Source of the DNA: Pseudoflavitalea rhizosphaerae
GTDB taxonomy: Bacteria; Bacteroidota; Bacteroidia; Chitinophagales; Chitinophagaceae
Length of the DNA stretch: 64,000 nucleotides
Direction of reading: 5' to 3'
NCBI RefSeq assembly: GCF_003991355.1
Contig: NZ_RCSU01000012.1
Span: forward strand, 158,218 to 222,217
Part shown: positions 53,564-62,286 of the stretch, in pieces
Layout of the letters: each line of letters begins with the position of its first letter
Numbering within the stretch: the stretch's first letter is position 1
The notes under the pieces: generated by a model
What the model saw: the letters and a program-made list of their open reading frames with translations, nothing else
What the model was told of the DNA's origin: nothing
The model's database searches: none
Program-made: the position numbers and the translations under genes

Positions 53564-54595
53564 TCAATCGCTCCAAACACGGGTGCCTTCGCTGCAGTTA
53601 GCACATATGTCGATATTCTTCCTGCTTTGTAACAGTTGTTTCCGGAAATTGATGTACTGATCATTGTGCCAGATCTCTTTGAACTTTTTTCCTTTGAGAT
53701 CACCAAGCGTATGCTGTGCATCTTTATCAAAGCAACAGGGCACCACCAGGCCGTCCCAACTGATCACAGTAGCATGCCATAAACGCCAGCAGTGATTGTT
53801 CAGCGAATTCTTGAATTCGTATTCACCATTGCTGTTCTTTTTATAACGACTGTATTTATCATTGGTGGGGATGAGATTATTGGGATCATTTTCATAATCA
53901 TATACCTGCGCAGTTTTGAAACGCACTTCATCCACTCCTATTTCTTTGGCCAATTGTTTGATTTCCTCAATCTGGTGTTCATTGTGTTTCACCACCAGGA
54001 ACTGGAAAAAAACAAATGGTGTTTTACTTTTCAGTTCTTTTTTCCATTTAACGATATTGCGGGCGCCTTCCAGCACTTTCTCCAGTTTACCACCCACACG
54101 ATAACTCTGATAGGTATCCTGTGTGGTGCCGTCGATGGAAATGATGAGCCTGTCTAACCCGCTTTCCACGGTCTTTCGTGCATTGTTGTCGTTCAGGTAA
54201 TGCGCATTGGTGCTGGTAGCGGTGTATACGCCTTTGTCCGATGCATATTTCACCATGTCCAGGAAAGCCGGATTGAGATAGGGCTCGCCCTGGAAATAGA
54301 ACACGAGATAGAGCAACTCTTTAGAGAGCTGGTCGATGGTTTCCCGGAAGAAATCTTTCTGCAGCATACCGGTGGGCCTGGTGAATGCGCGCAGTCCGCT
54401 GGGACATTCCGGGCATCGCAGGTTGCAACTGGTGGTGGGCTCAAATGAAATAGAAATGGGATAGCCCCATTGTACAGGGCGTTTGGTCCACTTACTTATA
54501 TAATAACTGCTGAGCACCTTCGTGGCATTGAAGGTGCGTCTCAAGGTAAGCTTGGATAAAAGATTGATACTATCGTGCCAGTTGAATCCGGGCAT
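53564..54595 (-). CDS. Radical SAM protein with SPASM domain
   Basis: 343 residues. Radical SAM cluster C57-x3-C61-x2-C64 (TTSCNLRCPECPSGLRAF) in a barrel that continues with YFQGEPYLNPAFLDMVKYAS and LDRLIISIDGTTQDTYQSYR. A C-terminal SPASM region has cysteines in CWRLWHATVISWDGLVVPCC ... CANCSEG, which hold extra iron-sulfur clusters. SPASM enzymes modify peptides, enzymes or carbohydrates. No small peptide substrate gene is visible next to it, so its role cannot be fixed. Single gene, divergent from GH25. Confidence 0.9.
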   Translation of the reverse strand: MPGFNWHDSINLLSKLTLRRTFNATKVLSSYYISKWTKRPVQWGYPISISFEPTTSCNLRCPECPSGLRAFTRPTGMLQKDFFRETIDQLSKELLYLVFYFQGEPYLNPAFLDMVKYASDKGVYTATSTNAHYLNDNNARKTVESGLDRLIISIDGTTQDTYQSYRVGGKLEKVLEGARNIVKWKKELKSKTPFVFFQFLVVKHNEHQIEEIKQLAKEIGVDEVRFKTAQVYDYENDPNNLIPTNDKYSRYKKNSNGEYEFKNSLNNHCWRLWHATVISWDGLVVPCCFDKDAQHTLGDLKGKKFKEIWHNDQYINFRKQLLQSRKNIDICANCSEGTRVWSD

Positions 54596-54725
54596 TAGAG
54601 TATAAAATTAAGGGTAAGGCAGTAATGGACAATGAATTGAACCACGTAACGTTTAATAAATCCTGATTGTTCGCTTATTGGGAACTTTTTGGCGGGTTGC
54701 ATTCTTACGGTAAGGCGCACTCCTA

Positions 54726-54733
54726 TATATTTG
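54726..54733 (+). promoter_or_regulatory. Candidate -7 element of the GH25 gene
   Basis: TATATTTG fits TAnnTTTG. It ends 10 bp before the ATG at 54744, so the start at 54735 would lie at the transcription start itself. This favours ATG 54744 and a leader of only a few bases. No clear -33 box. Confidence 0.4.
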
Positions 54734-54743
54734 TATGCAGATT

Positions 54744-55517
54744 ATGGCGAAGGTCAAAAAAAGTAATTTAGGCTGGAAGATCCTGATGGGAGCTGTTTTT
54801 CTCGGACTGCTGGTGATGGCGGGCTTCCGATTGTATGAATGGTGGATAGAGAGAAAAGCGCATTTTGTTCGATATGAGGCTTTTGGTATCGAAGTGCCCA
54901 CCAATTACGAGATCCACGGCATCGATGTTTCGAAGTACCAGGAAACAATCGACTGGGAATCTGTCCGCGCCATGAATGTGGAAGGCATCAAGCTACACTT
55001 TGCTTTCATCAAAGCCACTGAAGGCAATGGCAATGAAGACCGGCAGTTCAAACGCAACTGGAAAAGATCCAGGGAAGCCGGCATGATCCGGGGCGCTTAT
55101 CATTTCTTCATCTCCAGCAAAAGCGGCAAAACCCAGGCAGAGAATTTCATCAACTCCGTTGAATTGCAGCCTGGCGACCTCCCCCCAGTTCTTGATGTAG
55201 AACAAACCAATGGCCAGCGAAGCGATAAGATCCGCCAGCGTGTGCAGGAATGGCTCACCACCGTGGAGAACTATTATGGCGTAAAGCCCATTATCTATAC
55301 GAATGTGGATTTTTATAAACAGATCCTCAAAGACGATTTTGATCACTATCCCCTATGGGTAGCCCATTATCTCCAAAAAGAAAAGCCGCGGATATACCGC
55401 GACTGGCATTTCTGGCAATACAGTGAGCAGGGCCGTGCGAATGGCATCCTGTATAAAACAGACTTCAATGTTTTCAATGGGGATTCAACGGCGTTCAGGG
55501 AGCTGCTGATTAATTGA
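54744..55517 (+). CDS. Membrane-anchored GH25 lysozyme
   Basis: 257 residues from ATG 54744; ATG 54735 adds three residues but overlaps the likely transcription start. One N-terminal membrane segment (about 10-32, LGWKILMGAVFLGLLVMAGF), then a GH25 muramidase barrel: IHGIDVSKYQETIDWESV, FAFIKATEGNGNEDRQFKRN, GAYHFFISSKSGKTQAENFI and LPPVLDVEQTNG with the catalytic D-V-E. The hydrolase cleaves the MurNAc-GlcNAc bond and faces the periplasm here. Probably peptidoglycan remodelling; repeat copy E follows the stop by 16 bp. Confidence 0.92.
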   Translation: MAKVKKSNLGWKILMGAVFLGLLVMAGFRLYEWWIERKAHFVRYEAFGIEVPTNYEIHGIDVSKYQETIDWESVRAMNVEGIKLHFAFIKATEGNGNEDRQFKRNWKRSREAGMIRGAYHFFISSKSGKTQAENFINSVELQPGDLPPVLDVEQTNGQRSDKIRQRVQEWLTTVENYYGVKPIIYTNVDFYKQILKDDFDHYPLWVAHYLQKEKPRIYRDWHFWQYSEQGRANGILYKTDFNVFNGDSTAFRELLIN

Positions 55518-55533
55518 TGCTGCAACAAATAAT

Positions 55534-55660
55534 CAGCGTGTGCCCAGTCGCTCGCCTCCTGGCGAGTGACTTTTGTTTAGTCGCCTCCGGCGACGCGGTG
55601 TTCGCCGGAGGCGAACAAATACAAGTCACTCGCCGGGAGGCGAGCGACTGGCAGCACCCT
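55534..55660. repeat. Palindromic multi-hairpin element, copy E (full length)
   Basis: 127 bp with four hairpins: CTCGCC-TCCT-GGCGAG, GTCGCC-TCC-GGCGAC, TTCGCC-GGA-GGCGAA, CTCGCC-GGGA-GGCGAG, and outer arms CCAGTCGC/GCGACTGG. It fills the gap between two convergent genes. On the right the TAG stop of the DUF4440 gene (55661-55659) overlaps the element's terminal CCCT. Confidence 0.92.
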
Positions 55661-56087
55661 AACTACTATGATCCGCCACTATCACCCATTCCTTATTTAT
55701 CTTTCGGACCAGCAGATTGAAATGGCCACTCAGGTCCCCATCCTTTCTCGCCAACTCCCATTTCCCCACCACGAAATAATACTCCGGGCTGAGACGTGAA
55801 AATCGTATGAACGTGAACGTGAGCTTACCCATCTGTTCTGCATTGCCGTAGCTCTTCTTATAATTATCTAGCGTATTCTTATACCCATAGGTAACGCCAT
55901 TCTTCCCAACGAACATGAGGGAATCATTGTTCCAGTAACCCTTCATGAATCCATCTATATCCCCGCGGTTCCAGGCCTCATTCTGTTGGGCCAGAACAGC
56001 GCGGATGGCTTTTTCATCGGCGGACTGCGCTTTCAATGAAGCAGGAGCCAGCAGCCCGATGAATACAACAAGCAATAAAGTTCTCAT
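55659..56087 (-). CDS. Exported DUF4440 (SnoaL/NTF2-like) protein
   Basis: 142 residues; signal peptide MRTLLLVVFIGLLAPASLKA. NTF2-like alpha+beta cone: ADEKAIRAVLAQQNEAWNRG, DIDGFMKGYWNNDSLMFV and strands to the end (YYFVVGKWELARKDGDLSG). The DUF4440 'W-R-GD-D-F' pattern is clear. These act as small binding or isomerase-like domains with no fixed activity. Last gene of the minus-strand unit of the glycoside-oxidation cluster, 21 bp after the gluconate dehydrogenase subunit gene. Its stop codon overlaps repeat copy E. Confidence 0.85.
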   Translation of the reverse strand: MRTLLLVVFIGLLAPASLKAQSADEKAIRAVLAQQNEAWNRGDIDGFMKGYWNNDSLMFVGKNGVTYGYKNTLDNYKKSYGNAEQMGKLTFTFIRFSRLSPEYYFVVGKWELARKDGDLSGHFNLLVRKINKEWVIVADHSS

Positions 56088-56108
56088 ATCATGTTTTGTT
56101 TTTTGCCT

Positions 56109-56792
56109 TTATCCCGAGAAAGCCCTATCACCCTTTTTGTAAGGATAATCACCAACATATTTGCCGGGAACAGGTTCGTAGCGCAGCGCCTGCTTCATTC
56201 CGATCTCGGAAGTGAAATATCCAAGCATGGTGAGCTGCTTCATCAGCATAAAGAAGTGGGGACCTCCTTCTGCTTTCACTTCTTCCAGCTTCGCTTCCAG
56301 TGACCTGATCTTTGCAGTATCGGCATTGGCAGAATCTTTCTTCAATGCTGCGATCTCTTTTTTGATCTCCCTGGTTTCCTTCTCTCCACTCATATGATTT
56401 TTCATATCAGCGTCCCATTCTTTAAGCAGTTCAGTGCGTTGTTCCGGCGTGAGCTTCATGAAGCCTTTGCTGAATTTCTTTTCACTGCTGGCTTCAATTT
56501 CTTTCATGCCTTTCAGGAAAGATTTCTGTTGCTTCTCATCATAGGAGTCACGCACCATTACAGTCATGAAGGCGCCTGTTTTGGCTGCTTTTGCGCCGGG
56601 CGTATCAGTAGTGGGGATGATGGTTTCAGCAATTTCATCCAGGTAGGCGATATCGTCTTTGGTGAAATCGAGGGAAGCTCCCTTCTTTTCGTCCTTATCG
56701 GAGAGTTTGCAACCAGAGAGGAAAAATTCTGCTCCTATCACGGAAGCTCCGAGTAATAATGCAACTCTCGACACGGCATCTCTTCTATTCAT
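56109..56792 (-). CDS. Gluconate 2-dehydrogenase subunit 3-like protein
   Basis: 227 residues. N-terminus MNRRDAVSRVALLLGASVIG with twin arginines followed by a lipobox-like LSGC (residue 28), so exported and possibly lipid-linked. The subunit-3 pattern follows: LDFTKDDIAYLDEIAETIIP, TDTPGAKAAKTGAFMTVMVRD and the late GPHFFMLMKQLTMLGYFTSE. In known enzymes this small subunit helps the flavin GMC subunit fold, travel by TAT and pass electrons to a cytochrome. It lies 19 bp after the GMC oxidoreductase gene, its natural partner. Confidence 0.88.
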   Translation of the reverse strand: MNRRDAVSRVALLLGASVIGAEFFLSGCKLSDKDEKKGASLDFTKDDIAYLDEIAETIIPTTDTPGAKAAKTGAFMTVMVRDSYDEKQQKSFLKGMKEIEASSEKKFSKGFMKLTPEQRTELLKEWDADMKNHMSGEKETREIKKEIAALKKDSANADTAKIRSLEAKLEEVKAEGGPHFFMLMKQLTMLGYFTSEIGMKQALRYEPVPGKYVGDYPYKKGDRAFSG

Positions 56793-56811
56793 ATTGAGAT
56801 AGTTTCTGTGT

Positions 56812-58491
56812 TTAAAGGTTTCCTTTTTTCAGTTCTTCCACTGCAAAGTTGGCGGCCCTTGCAGTAAGCGCCATATAGGTGAGCGATGGATTCACACAAG
56901 CGGCGGATGTCATACAGGCGCCGTCTGTAACAAATACATTCTTCGCTTCCCATACCTGGTTATTGCCATTGAGTACGGAGGTTTTCGGGTCCTTACCCAT
57001 ACGCGCAGTTCCCATTTCGTGGATGCCCATGCCCATCGCATAACCATTATCGAAAGTGTGGGGATCTTTCACGCCTGCTACGGAAAGCATTTCCTGTGCA
57101 TCGGCCATCATGTCTTTGCGCATCTTGAGCTCATTCTCTTTCAGTTCTGCATCGATGGCCAGTACTGGCAGCCCCCATTTATCTTTCTTCTCTTTGTCGA
57201 GGAAGATCCTGTTCTCGTGATGTGGCAGGATCTCACCAAAGGCAGTGATACCGATGCTCCAGTTTCCGGGCTCGGAGAGCATTTCCTTGAGGTCCACGCC
57301 AATGCTGAGTTCGGCTACATTGCGGCTCCAACCCTGGCGGCTGGCGCCACCCTGGTAACCGAATCCGCGAACATAATCCCGCTTATCGCCAAAGAGATTG
57401 CGATAACGCGGAATGTAAATACCGTTAGGCCTTTTGCCGAAATAATATTTATCATCGAACCCATCTACTGCACCGCTGGCGCCGAGACGGAAATGGTGGT
57501 CCATTACATTATGACCGAGCTCGCCGGAGCTACTGCCCAATCCGCCGGGCCAGATATCGGTAGCGGAGTTGAAGAGTACCCAGGTACTGTTGAATGCGGA
57601 AGCACAGAGGAAAACGATCTTCGCTTTGTATTCTGTGGTCTTGCTGGTTATTGCGTCTACTACTTCCACGCCGGTGGCCTTCTTCTTGTCTTTATCGTAC
57701 AATACTCTTGTAACAATGGAGTCACATTGAACAGTGAGATTACCAGTTGCCACAGCTGCAGGCAGCGTACTGCTCTGGGTGCTGAAATACGCGCCGAACG
57801 GACATCCCAGCCAGCACTTATTGCGGAACTGGCATTGCGTTCTGCCGGGTACAGGCGCTGTAAGGTTCGCAGTACGACCAATGGTCATCAGGCGCTTGCC
57901 GCCATAATGTTTCTTGATGCCTTCGGCTACATGCTTTTCCACCACGTTCATATCCATCGGAGGAAGGAATTGTCCATCGGGTAATTGCGCCAGTCCATCC
58001 CTATTACCACTGATACCCGCGAATTTCTCCACATGATCATACCAGGGAGCGATCTCTTTGTATCGGATCGGCCAGTCAACACCAAAACCATCTTTTGAAT
58101 TGGCTTCGAAATCGAAATCGCTGAAGCGATAGCTCTGACGGCCCCACATGATGGACCTACCGCCGAGATGGTAGCCACGATACCAGTCGAACCGTTTCAC
58201 TTCTGTATATGGACAATCCTTTTCATTGGTCCAGTAGTGGAGGTTCTTTTCATTGAGGGGGTAGTCGCGTTTCAGGACCGGATAATCTTTGATCATTTCC
58301 TGGGTGCGTCCGCCGCGGTGCGGGAATTCCCAATCCGGTTTATTGGCTTCTTCATAATCTTTTATATGCTTGAGATCGTTACCTCTTTCAAGCATGAGTA
58401 CTTTAAGACCTTTTTCAGTAAGCTCTTTAGCGGCCCAACCGCCACTGATTCCTGAGCCAACTACAATTGCGTCATATACATTGTCGGGCAT
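56812..58491 (-). CDS. GMC oxidoreductase, probable glycoside 3-dehydrogenase flavin subunit
   Basis: 559 residues. FAD-binding GxGxxG at the N-terminus (YDAIVVGSGISGGWAAKEL, then LMLERG). A mid motif CWLGCPFGAYFSTQSSTLPA is typical of periplasmic GMC enzymes of the gluconate 2-dehydrogenase/glucoside 3-dehydrogenase group; the catalytic end reads GIHEMGTARMG ... NVFVTDGACMTSAACVNPSL with His and Asn. No own signal peptide, so it would be carried out with its TAT-bearing small subunit. Function inferred: oxidation of the sugar 3-hydroxyl, electrons to cytochrome c. Strongly supported by the neighbouring genes. Confidence 0.85.
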   Translation of the reverse strand: MPDNVYDAIVVGSGISGGWAAKELTEKGLKVLMLERGNDLKHIKDYEEANKPDWEFPHRGGRTQEMIKDYPVLKRDYPLNEKNLHYWTNEKDCPYTEVKRFDWYRGYHLGGRSIMWGRQSYRFSDFDFEANSKDGFGVDWPIRYKEIAPWYDHVEKFAGISGNRDGLAQLPDGQFLPPMDMNVVEKHVAEGIKKHYGGKRLMTIGRTANLTAPVPGRTQCQFRNKCWLGCPFGAYFSTQSSTLPAAVATGNLTVQCDSIVTRVLYDKDKKKATGVEVVDAITSKTTEYKAKIVFLCASAFNSTWVLFNSATDIWPGGLGSSSGELGHNVMDHHFRLGASGAVDGFDDKYYFGKRPNGIYIPRYRNLFGDKRDYVRGFGYQGGASRQGWSRNVAELSIGVDLKEMLSEPGNWSIGITAFGEILPHHENRIFLDKEKKDKWGLPVLAIDAELKENELKMRKDMMADAQEMLSVAGVKDPHTFDNGYAMGMGIHEMGTARMGKDPKTSVLNGNNQVWEAKNVFVTDGACMTSAACVNPSLTYMALTARAANFAVEELKKGNL

Positions 58492-58542
58492 GCGGGATCG
58501 ATTGATAATGTGGAAAAAATATGTTACTCGTGATTCTCCTGA

Positions 58543-59430
58543 TTAGATGTCGCAGATCTGGATCGCTTTCTGTAGTGCTGCGAGTTTTTCTTCATTCACT
58601 TTGGATGAAGGTATGAATTCCTGTGCTACATAGCCTTTGAAACCTGTGTCAACAATGGCTTGCATGATGGCAGGATAATATAATTCCTGTTTTTCATCTA
58701 TCTCATGTCTTCCAGGGACACCGGCAGTATGATAATGCGTGATGTACTGGTGATTATCGCGAATGGTGCGGATCACATCTCCTTCATCGATCTGCATATG
58801 ATAGATATCGTACAGCAATTTGAAATTCTCTGAGCCCAGTCGCTTGGCGAGTTCCACACCCCAGGCAGTTTTGTCGCACTGATAATCTTTATGATCGATC
58901 TTGCTGTTGAGCAGTTCCATCACCAGTGTTACATTATGTTTTTCTGCGAGGCCGATGATCTGTTTCAATCCGGCAACAGAATTCTTCCAGCCGGTTTCCG
59001 CATCCTTGCCCCTTGCATTGCCACTGAAGCAGATCAGATTCTTGTATCCGGCCTTTGCCACCAGCGGGATCATCTCTGTATAATTCTTAACGAGTATGGC
59101 ATGGAACTGCGGATCGTTGAAACCGTCTACCAGGTTGATCTCCGCGCCATTGCACATGGAAGAAAAGATGCCATGCTTTTGCAGTGTGGGCCAGTCTTTC
59201 GGACCTACGAGATCGATTGCATAAATACCCATTTTTTTAACGGCCACAGCGAACTCTTCCAGCGGAACAGAACCGAAGCACCAGCGGCATACGGAATGAT
59301 TTATTTTCCCTTTCAATGTTTGTTGATTATCTGATGTAGTGGTGAATGAGGAGAGCATGCCTGCAGTACCCACAGCAGCAGTACCTGCAACGAGATTTTT
59401 GATGGCAAGTCTTCGTGAATGATTGGTCAT
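58543..59430 (-). CDS. Exported hydroxypyruvate-isomerase-like TIM-barrel protein
   Basis: 295 residues. N-terminus with a twin-arginine signal (SRRLAIKNLVAGTAAVGTAG). TIM-barrel of the xylose isomerase-like/hydroxypyruvate isomerase type: INHSVCRWCFGSVPLEEFAV, LVMELLNSKIDHKDYQCDKT (metal-binding Glu), LLYDIYHMQIDEGDVI, ITHYHTAGVPGRHEIDEKQE and GYVAQEFIPS. All four metal ligands of the family (E, D, H, E) appear to be present. First gene of the minus-strand unit with GMC and subunit-3 genes, facing the Gfo/Idh/MocA gene across 62 bp. Probably isomerises or epimerises a 3-keto sugar. Confidence 0.85.
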   Translation of the reverse strand: MTNHSRRLAIKNLVAGTAAVGTAGMLSSFTTTSDNQQTLKGKINHSVCRWCFGSVPLEEFAVAVKKMGIYAIDLVGPKDWPTLQKHGIFSSMCNGAEINLVDGFNDPQFHAILVKNYTEMIPLVAKAGYKNLICFSGNARGKDAETGWKNSVAGLKQIIGLAEKHNVTLVMELLNSKIDHKDYQCDKTAWGVELAKRLGSENFKLLYDIYHMQIDEGDVIRTIRDNHQYITHYHTAGVPGRHEIDEKQELYYPAIMQAIVDTGFKGYVAQEFIPSSKVNEEKLAALQKAIQICDI

Positions 59431-59492
59431 GTTTAATCGTTGGATCCGAAAAATACAAAATGTTACTTTATCTTAGACCATCAAATGTTTGC

Positions 59493-60650
59493 ATGAACAG
59501 AAAATTAAGAATGGGAATGATCGGTGGAGGGAATAATGCCTTCATCGGCGCCATCCACCGCATCGCGGCCAATATGGACGGATTGATAGAACTCTCCTGT
59601 GGCGCACTAAGCTCAAACCCTGATACAGCAAGGGATTCAGGGAAATCGTTATTGCTGCCGGAGAACCGGATCTACACCAGCTATGAAGAGATGATCAAGA
59701 ACGAACGATCGTTATCCGAAAATGAACGAATGGATTTCGTGAGTATCGTTACACCCAATCACGCGCATATTGGTCCGGCACTCATGGCGCTCGACAATGG
59801 CTTCCATGTTGTGATAGAAAAGCCAATGACCTTCACACTCGAAGAAGCAAAACAATTACAGCAGAAAGTTAAAGAGACCGGGCTCACACTCGCACTCACA
59901 CATACCTATGCAGGCTACCCGATGGTAAAACAGGCCAGATCGATGGTACAGAGCGGCACTATTGGTAAAGTGAGAAAGATCTATGTGGAATATCCGCAGG
60001 GATGGCTCAGCCAGCTCAGTGAAAAAGAAGGAAACAAACAGGCCAGCTGGCGCACAGATCCCAGCCGCTCCGGAAAAGCAGGGGCCATGGGCGATATCGG
60101 CACACATGCCGCACACCTCGCAGAATATATTTCAGGATTGCAGATCACTGAACTCTGTGCAGATCTGAATATAGTTGTAGAAGGAAGGGCATTGGATGAT
60201 GATGGCGCAGTACTGTTGCGATTCAACAATGGCGCATCGGGCGTGCTCATTGCATCGCAGGTGGCAGCCGGGGAAGAGAATGCACTCAAGATCCGCGTCT
60301 ATGGCGAGAAAGGCGGCCTCGAATGGCACCAGATGGAACCCAACACACTCCTGGTGAAATGGCTGGACCAACCCACACAGGTATATCGCGCAGGACAAGG
60401 TTATCTTTCTTCCTTCGCCAAATTCAATACACGTACACCCGGTGGTCACCCCGAAGGTTATCTCGAAGCCTTCGCCAATATTTACCGCTGCTTCGCACTC
60501 ACACTCGATGCAAAAATGAATGGGAATGTTCCCACACCTGAGATGCTCGACTTCCCCGGCGTTGAAGAAGGTGTTCGCGGTATGGCCTTCATCGATAATG
60601 TTGTGGCCAGCAGTAAGTCTTCACAAAAATGGACAAGTTTTAAAATATGA
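59493..60650 (+). CDS. Gfo/Idh/MocA-family oxidoreductase
   Basis: 385 residues from ATG 59493 (MNRKLRMGMIGGGNNAFIGA); upstream ATG at 59415 would lie inside the divergent gene. Rossmann dinucleotide motif GMIGGGNNAFIG, then VSIVTPNHAHIGPALMALD, the family motif EKPMTFTLEEAKQL and AGAMGDIGTHAAHLAEYISG (catalytic Asp-His region). Interconverts hydroxyl and keto groups on sugars or cyclitols, usually with NAD. Cytosolic: no signal peptide. Overlaps the following isomerase gene by 4 bp (ATGA). Confidence 0.9.
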   Translation: MNRKLRMGMIGGGNNAFIGAIHRIAANMDGLIELSCGALSSNPDTARDSGKSLLLPENRIYTSYEEMIKNERSLSENERMDFVSIVTPNHAHIGPALMALDNGFHVVIEKPMTFTLEEAKQLQQKVKETGLTLALTHTYAGYPMVKQARSMVQSGTIGKVRKIYVEYPQGWLSQLSEKEGNKQASWRTDPSRSGKAGAMGDIGTHAAHLAEYISGLQITELCADLNIVVEGRALDDDGAVLLRFNNGASGVLIASQVAAGEENALKIRVYGEKGGLEWHQMEPNTLLVKWLDQPTQVYRAGQGYLSSFAKFNTRTPGGHPEGYLEAFANIYRCFALTLDAKMNGNVPTPEMLDFPGVEEGVRGMAFIDNVVASSKSSQKWTSFKI

Positions 60651-61699
60651 GAACCTTAAAAGGACCTGGCATTTTCCTGGCACAGTTTGCCGGCGACAAT
60701 GCTCCATTCAATACATTGCCTTCCATTTGCAAATGGGCGGCAGGACTGGGTTTCAAAGGTGTTCAAATCCCCACCTGGGACAGTCGCCTGATAGATCTGC
60801 AACGCGCTGCCGAAAGCAAAACCTATGCGGACGAGCTCAAAGGCATCGTGGCAGAACATGGAATGGAGATCACGGAACTGAGCACACACCTGCAGGGTCA
60901 GCTCATTGCCGTGCATCCTGCTTACAATACTTTGTTCGATGGTTTCGCACCTGCGCAGTATCATAATAATCCAACTGCAAGAACTGACTGGGCCATTCAA
61001 CAACTGAAATGGGCCGCGAAAGCTTCACAGAACCTGGGACTCAATGCCCACGCCACTTTCAGCGGAGCGTTACTCTGGCAGAATGTTTATCCCTGGCCGC
61101 AGAGACCTGCTGGTTTGGTAGAAACCGGATTCAAAGAACTTGCAGCAAGATGGCTCCCCATTCTGAATACTTTCGATGAACATGGAGTGGATGTTTGTTA
61201 CGAACTGCATCCCGGAGAAGATCTTCATGATGGCATCACCTTCGAAACCTTCCTGGAGCATACCAATAATCATATTCGCGCCAATGTTCTCTACGATCCA
61301 TCACATATGGTATTGCAGGGAATGGATTACCTCTCTTTCATCGATCATTATCATCAGCGCATCCGCGCCTTCCATGTGAAAGATGCAGAGTTCAACCCCA
61401 CCGGCAAACAGGGCGTGTACGGCGGCTACCAGAGCTGGATCGACCGCGCGGGAAGATTCCGCTCACTGGGAGATGGACAGGTGAACTTCAAAGGCATCTT
61501 CAGCAAACTGGCGCAGTATGATTTTGCAGGATGGGCTGTTCTCGAATGGGAGTGCTGTATCAAACATCCCGAAGTGGGCGCAGCAGAAGGCGCAGTATTC
61601 ATCAAAAACCATATCATCCCTGTTACTGATAAAGCCTTCGACGACTTTGCCGGAACAGGTAGCGATGAAAAATTTAATCGGGCAGTTCTCGGTTTGTAG
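60647..61699 (+). CDS. Sugar phosphate isomerase/epimerase-family TIM-barrel protein
   Basis: 350 residues, no signal peptide. Xylose isomerase-like barrel: IFLAQFAGDNAPFNTLPSIC, GFKGVQIPTWDSRLIDLQRA, DVCYELHPGEDLHDGITFET, NVLYDPSHMVLQGMDYLSFI, AFHVKDAEFNPTGKQGVYGG and AVLEWECCIKHPEVGA. Metal ligands E, D, H and E are in place. The ATG overlaps the previous stop (ATGA). With the Gfo/Idh/MocA enzyme it probably processes keto-sugars entering the cytosol. Member of the glycoside-oxidation cluster. Confidence 0.88.
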   Translation: MRTLKGPGIFLAQFAGDNAPFNTLPSICKWAAGLGFKGVQIPTWDSRLIDLQRAAESKTYADELKGIVAEHGMEITELSTHLQGQLIAVHPAYNTLFDGFAPAQYHNNPTARTDWAIQQLKWAAKASQNLGLNAHATFSGALLWQNVYPWPQRPAGLVETGFKELAARWLPILNTFDEHGVDVCYELHPGEDLHDGITFETFLEHTNNHIRANVLYDPSHMVLQGMDYLSFIDHYHQRIRAFHVKDAEFNPTGKQGVYGGYQSWIDRAGRFRSLGDGQVNFKGIFSKLAQYDFAGWAVLEWECCIKHPEVGAAEGAVFIKNHIIPVTDKAFDDFAGTGSDEKFNRAVLGL

Positions 61700-61743
61700 A
61701 GTAAATTGCCATATTGATTGATGATTGATAAAACTGGTAACGA

Positions 61744-62136
61744 ATGAAAAAGTTAATGGTTGTTTGCGCACTTGGCGCAGGCCTTATGATCTACGCTTGC
61801 GGTGGCAATGAAACCAAGACCGCAGAAACAAAAGAAGAAACAACGGAAAAGAAAGCCGCCACTTCCGATGCGGATGCAGAGAAAGCACTTGAAATGATCG
61901 CTTCTCTCGATTGCACTACCTGCCATAAGATCGAAGAAAAAAATATCGGGCCTTCTTACCGCGAAGTAGGTAATAAATATGAAGCAACCGATGCAGTGAT
62001 CACAGACCTCAGCAACAAGATCATCAAGGGCGGCCAGGGCGTTTGGGGTTCTGTTCCCATGACGCCGCATCCGAATTTATCGATGGACAGCGCTAAAGTG
62101 ATGGTGAAATACATCCTCAGCCTGAAAAATAAGTAA
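61744..62136 (+). CDS. Lipoprotein cytochrome c
   Basis: 130 residues. Lipoprotein signal (GLMIYACGGN), a charged linker rich in Glu, Lys and Thr (about 22-45), then a single-haem class I cytochrome c: DCTTCHKIEEKNIGPSYREV with the CTTCH site, GGQGVWGSVPMTPHPNLSMD giving the axial methionine, and a final helix VKYILSLK. A natural electron acceptor for the GMC dehydrogenase across the divergent promoter. Followed directly by a terminator hairpin. Confidence 0.9.
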   Translation: MKKLMVVCALGAGLMIYACGGNETKTAETKEETTEKKAATSDADAEKALEMIASLDCTTCHKIEEKNIGPSYREVGNKYEATDAVITDLSNKIIKGGQGVWGSVPMTPHPNLSMDSAKVMVKYILSLKNK

Positions 62137-62158
62137 AGAGAACGGACAGTTCTCTTTT
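62136..62158 (+). terminator. Rho-independent terminator after the cytochrome c gene
   Basis: Stem AAAGAGAAC/GTTCTCTTT (about 9 bp) around loop GGACA, with Ts at the end. It begins on the stop codon of the cytochrome gene, so the DUF1080 genes downstream may need their own promoter or read-through. Confidence 0.75.
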
Positions 62159-62286
62159 CCCGCGCGGCAGATGCAATCGCAACCAACACCGTTAACGGGA
62201 TAATAACGAAGAAGAAGCTTCCAGGACAAACTTTTTTTGAATACAAGCCGGGGATTTACTTATTTTTAAACTATAATGAATCCCTT

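Noticed and set aside
55514..55720. Short open frame covering repeat copy E
   Set aside because: It consists almost entirely of the element itself and has no start context; kept only as evidence that the element is stop-free.
57019..57984. 321-residue plus-strand frame over the GMC gene
   Set aside because: Antisense to a well-supported FAD enzyme; composition typical of a shadow.
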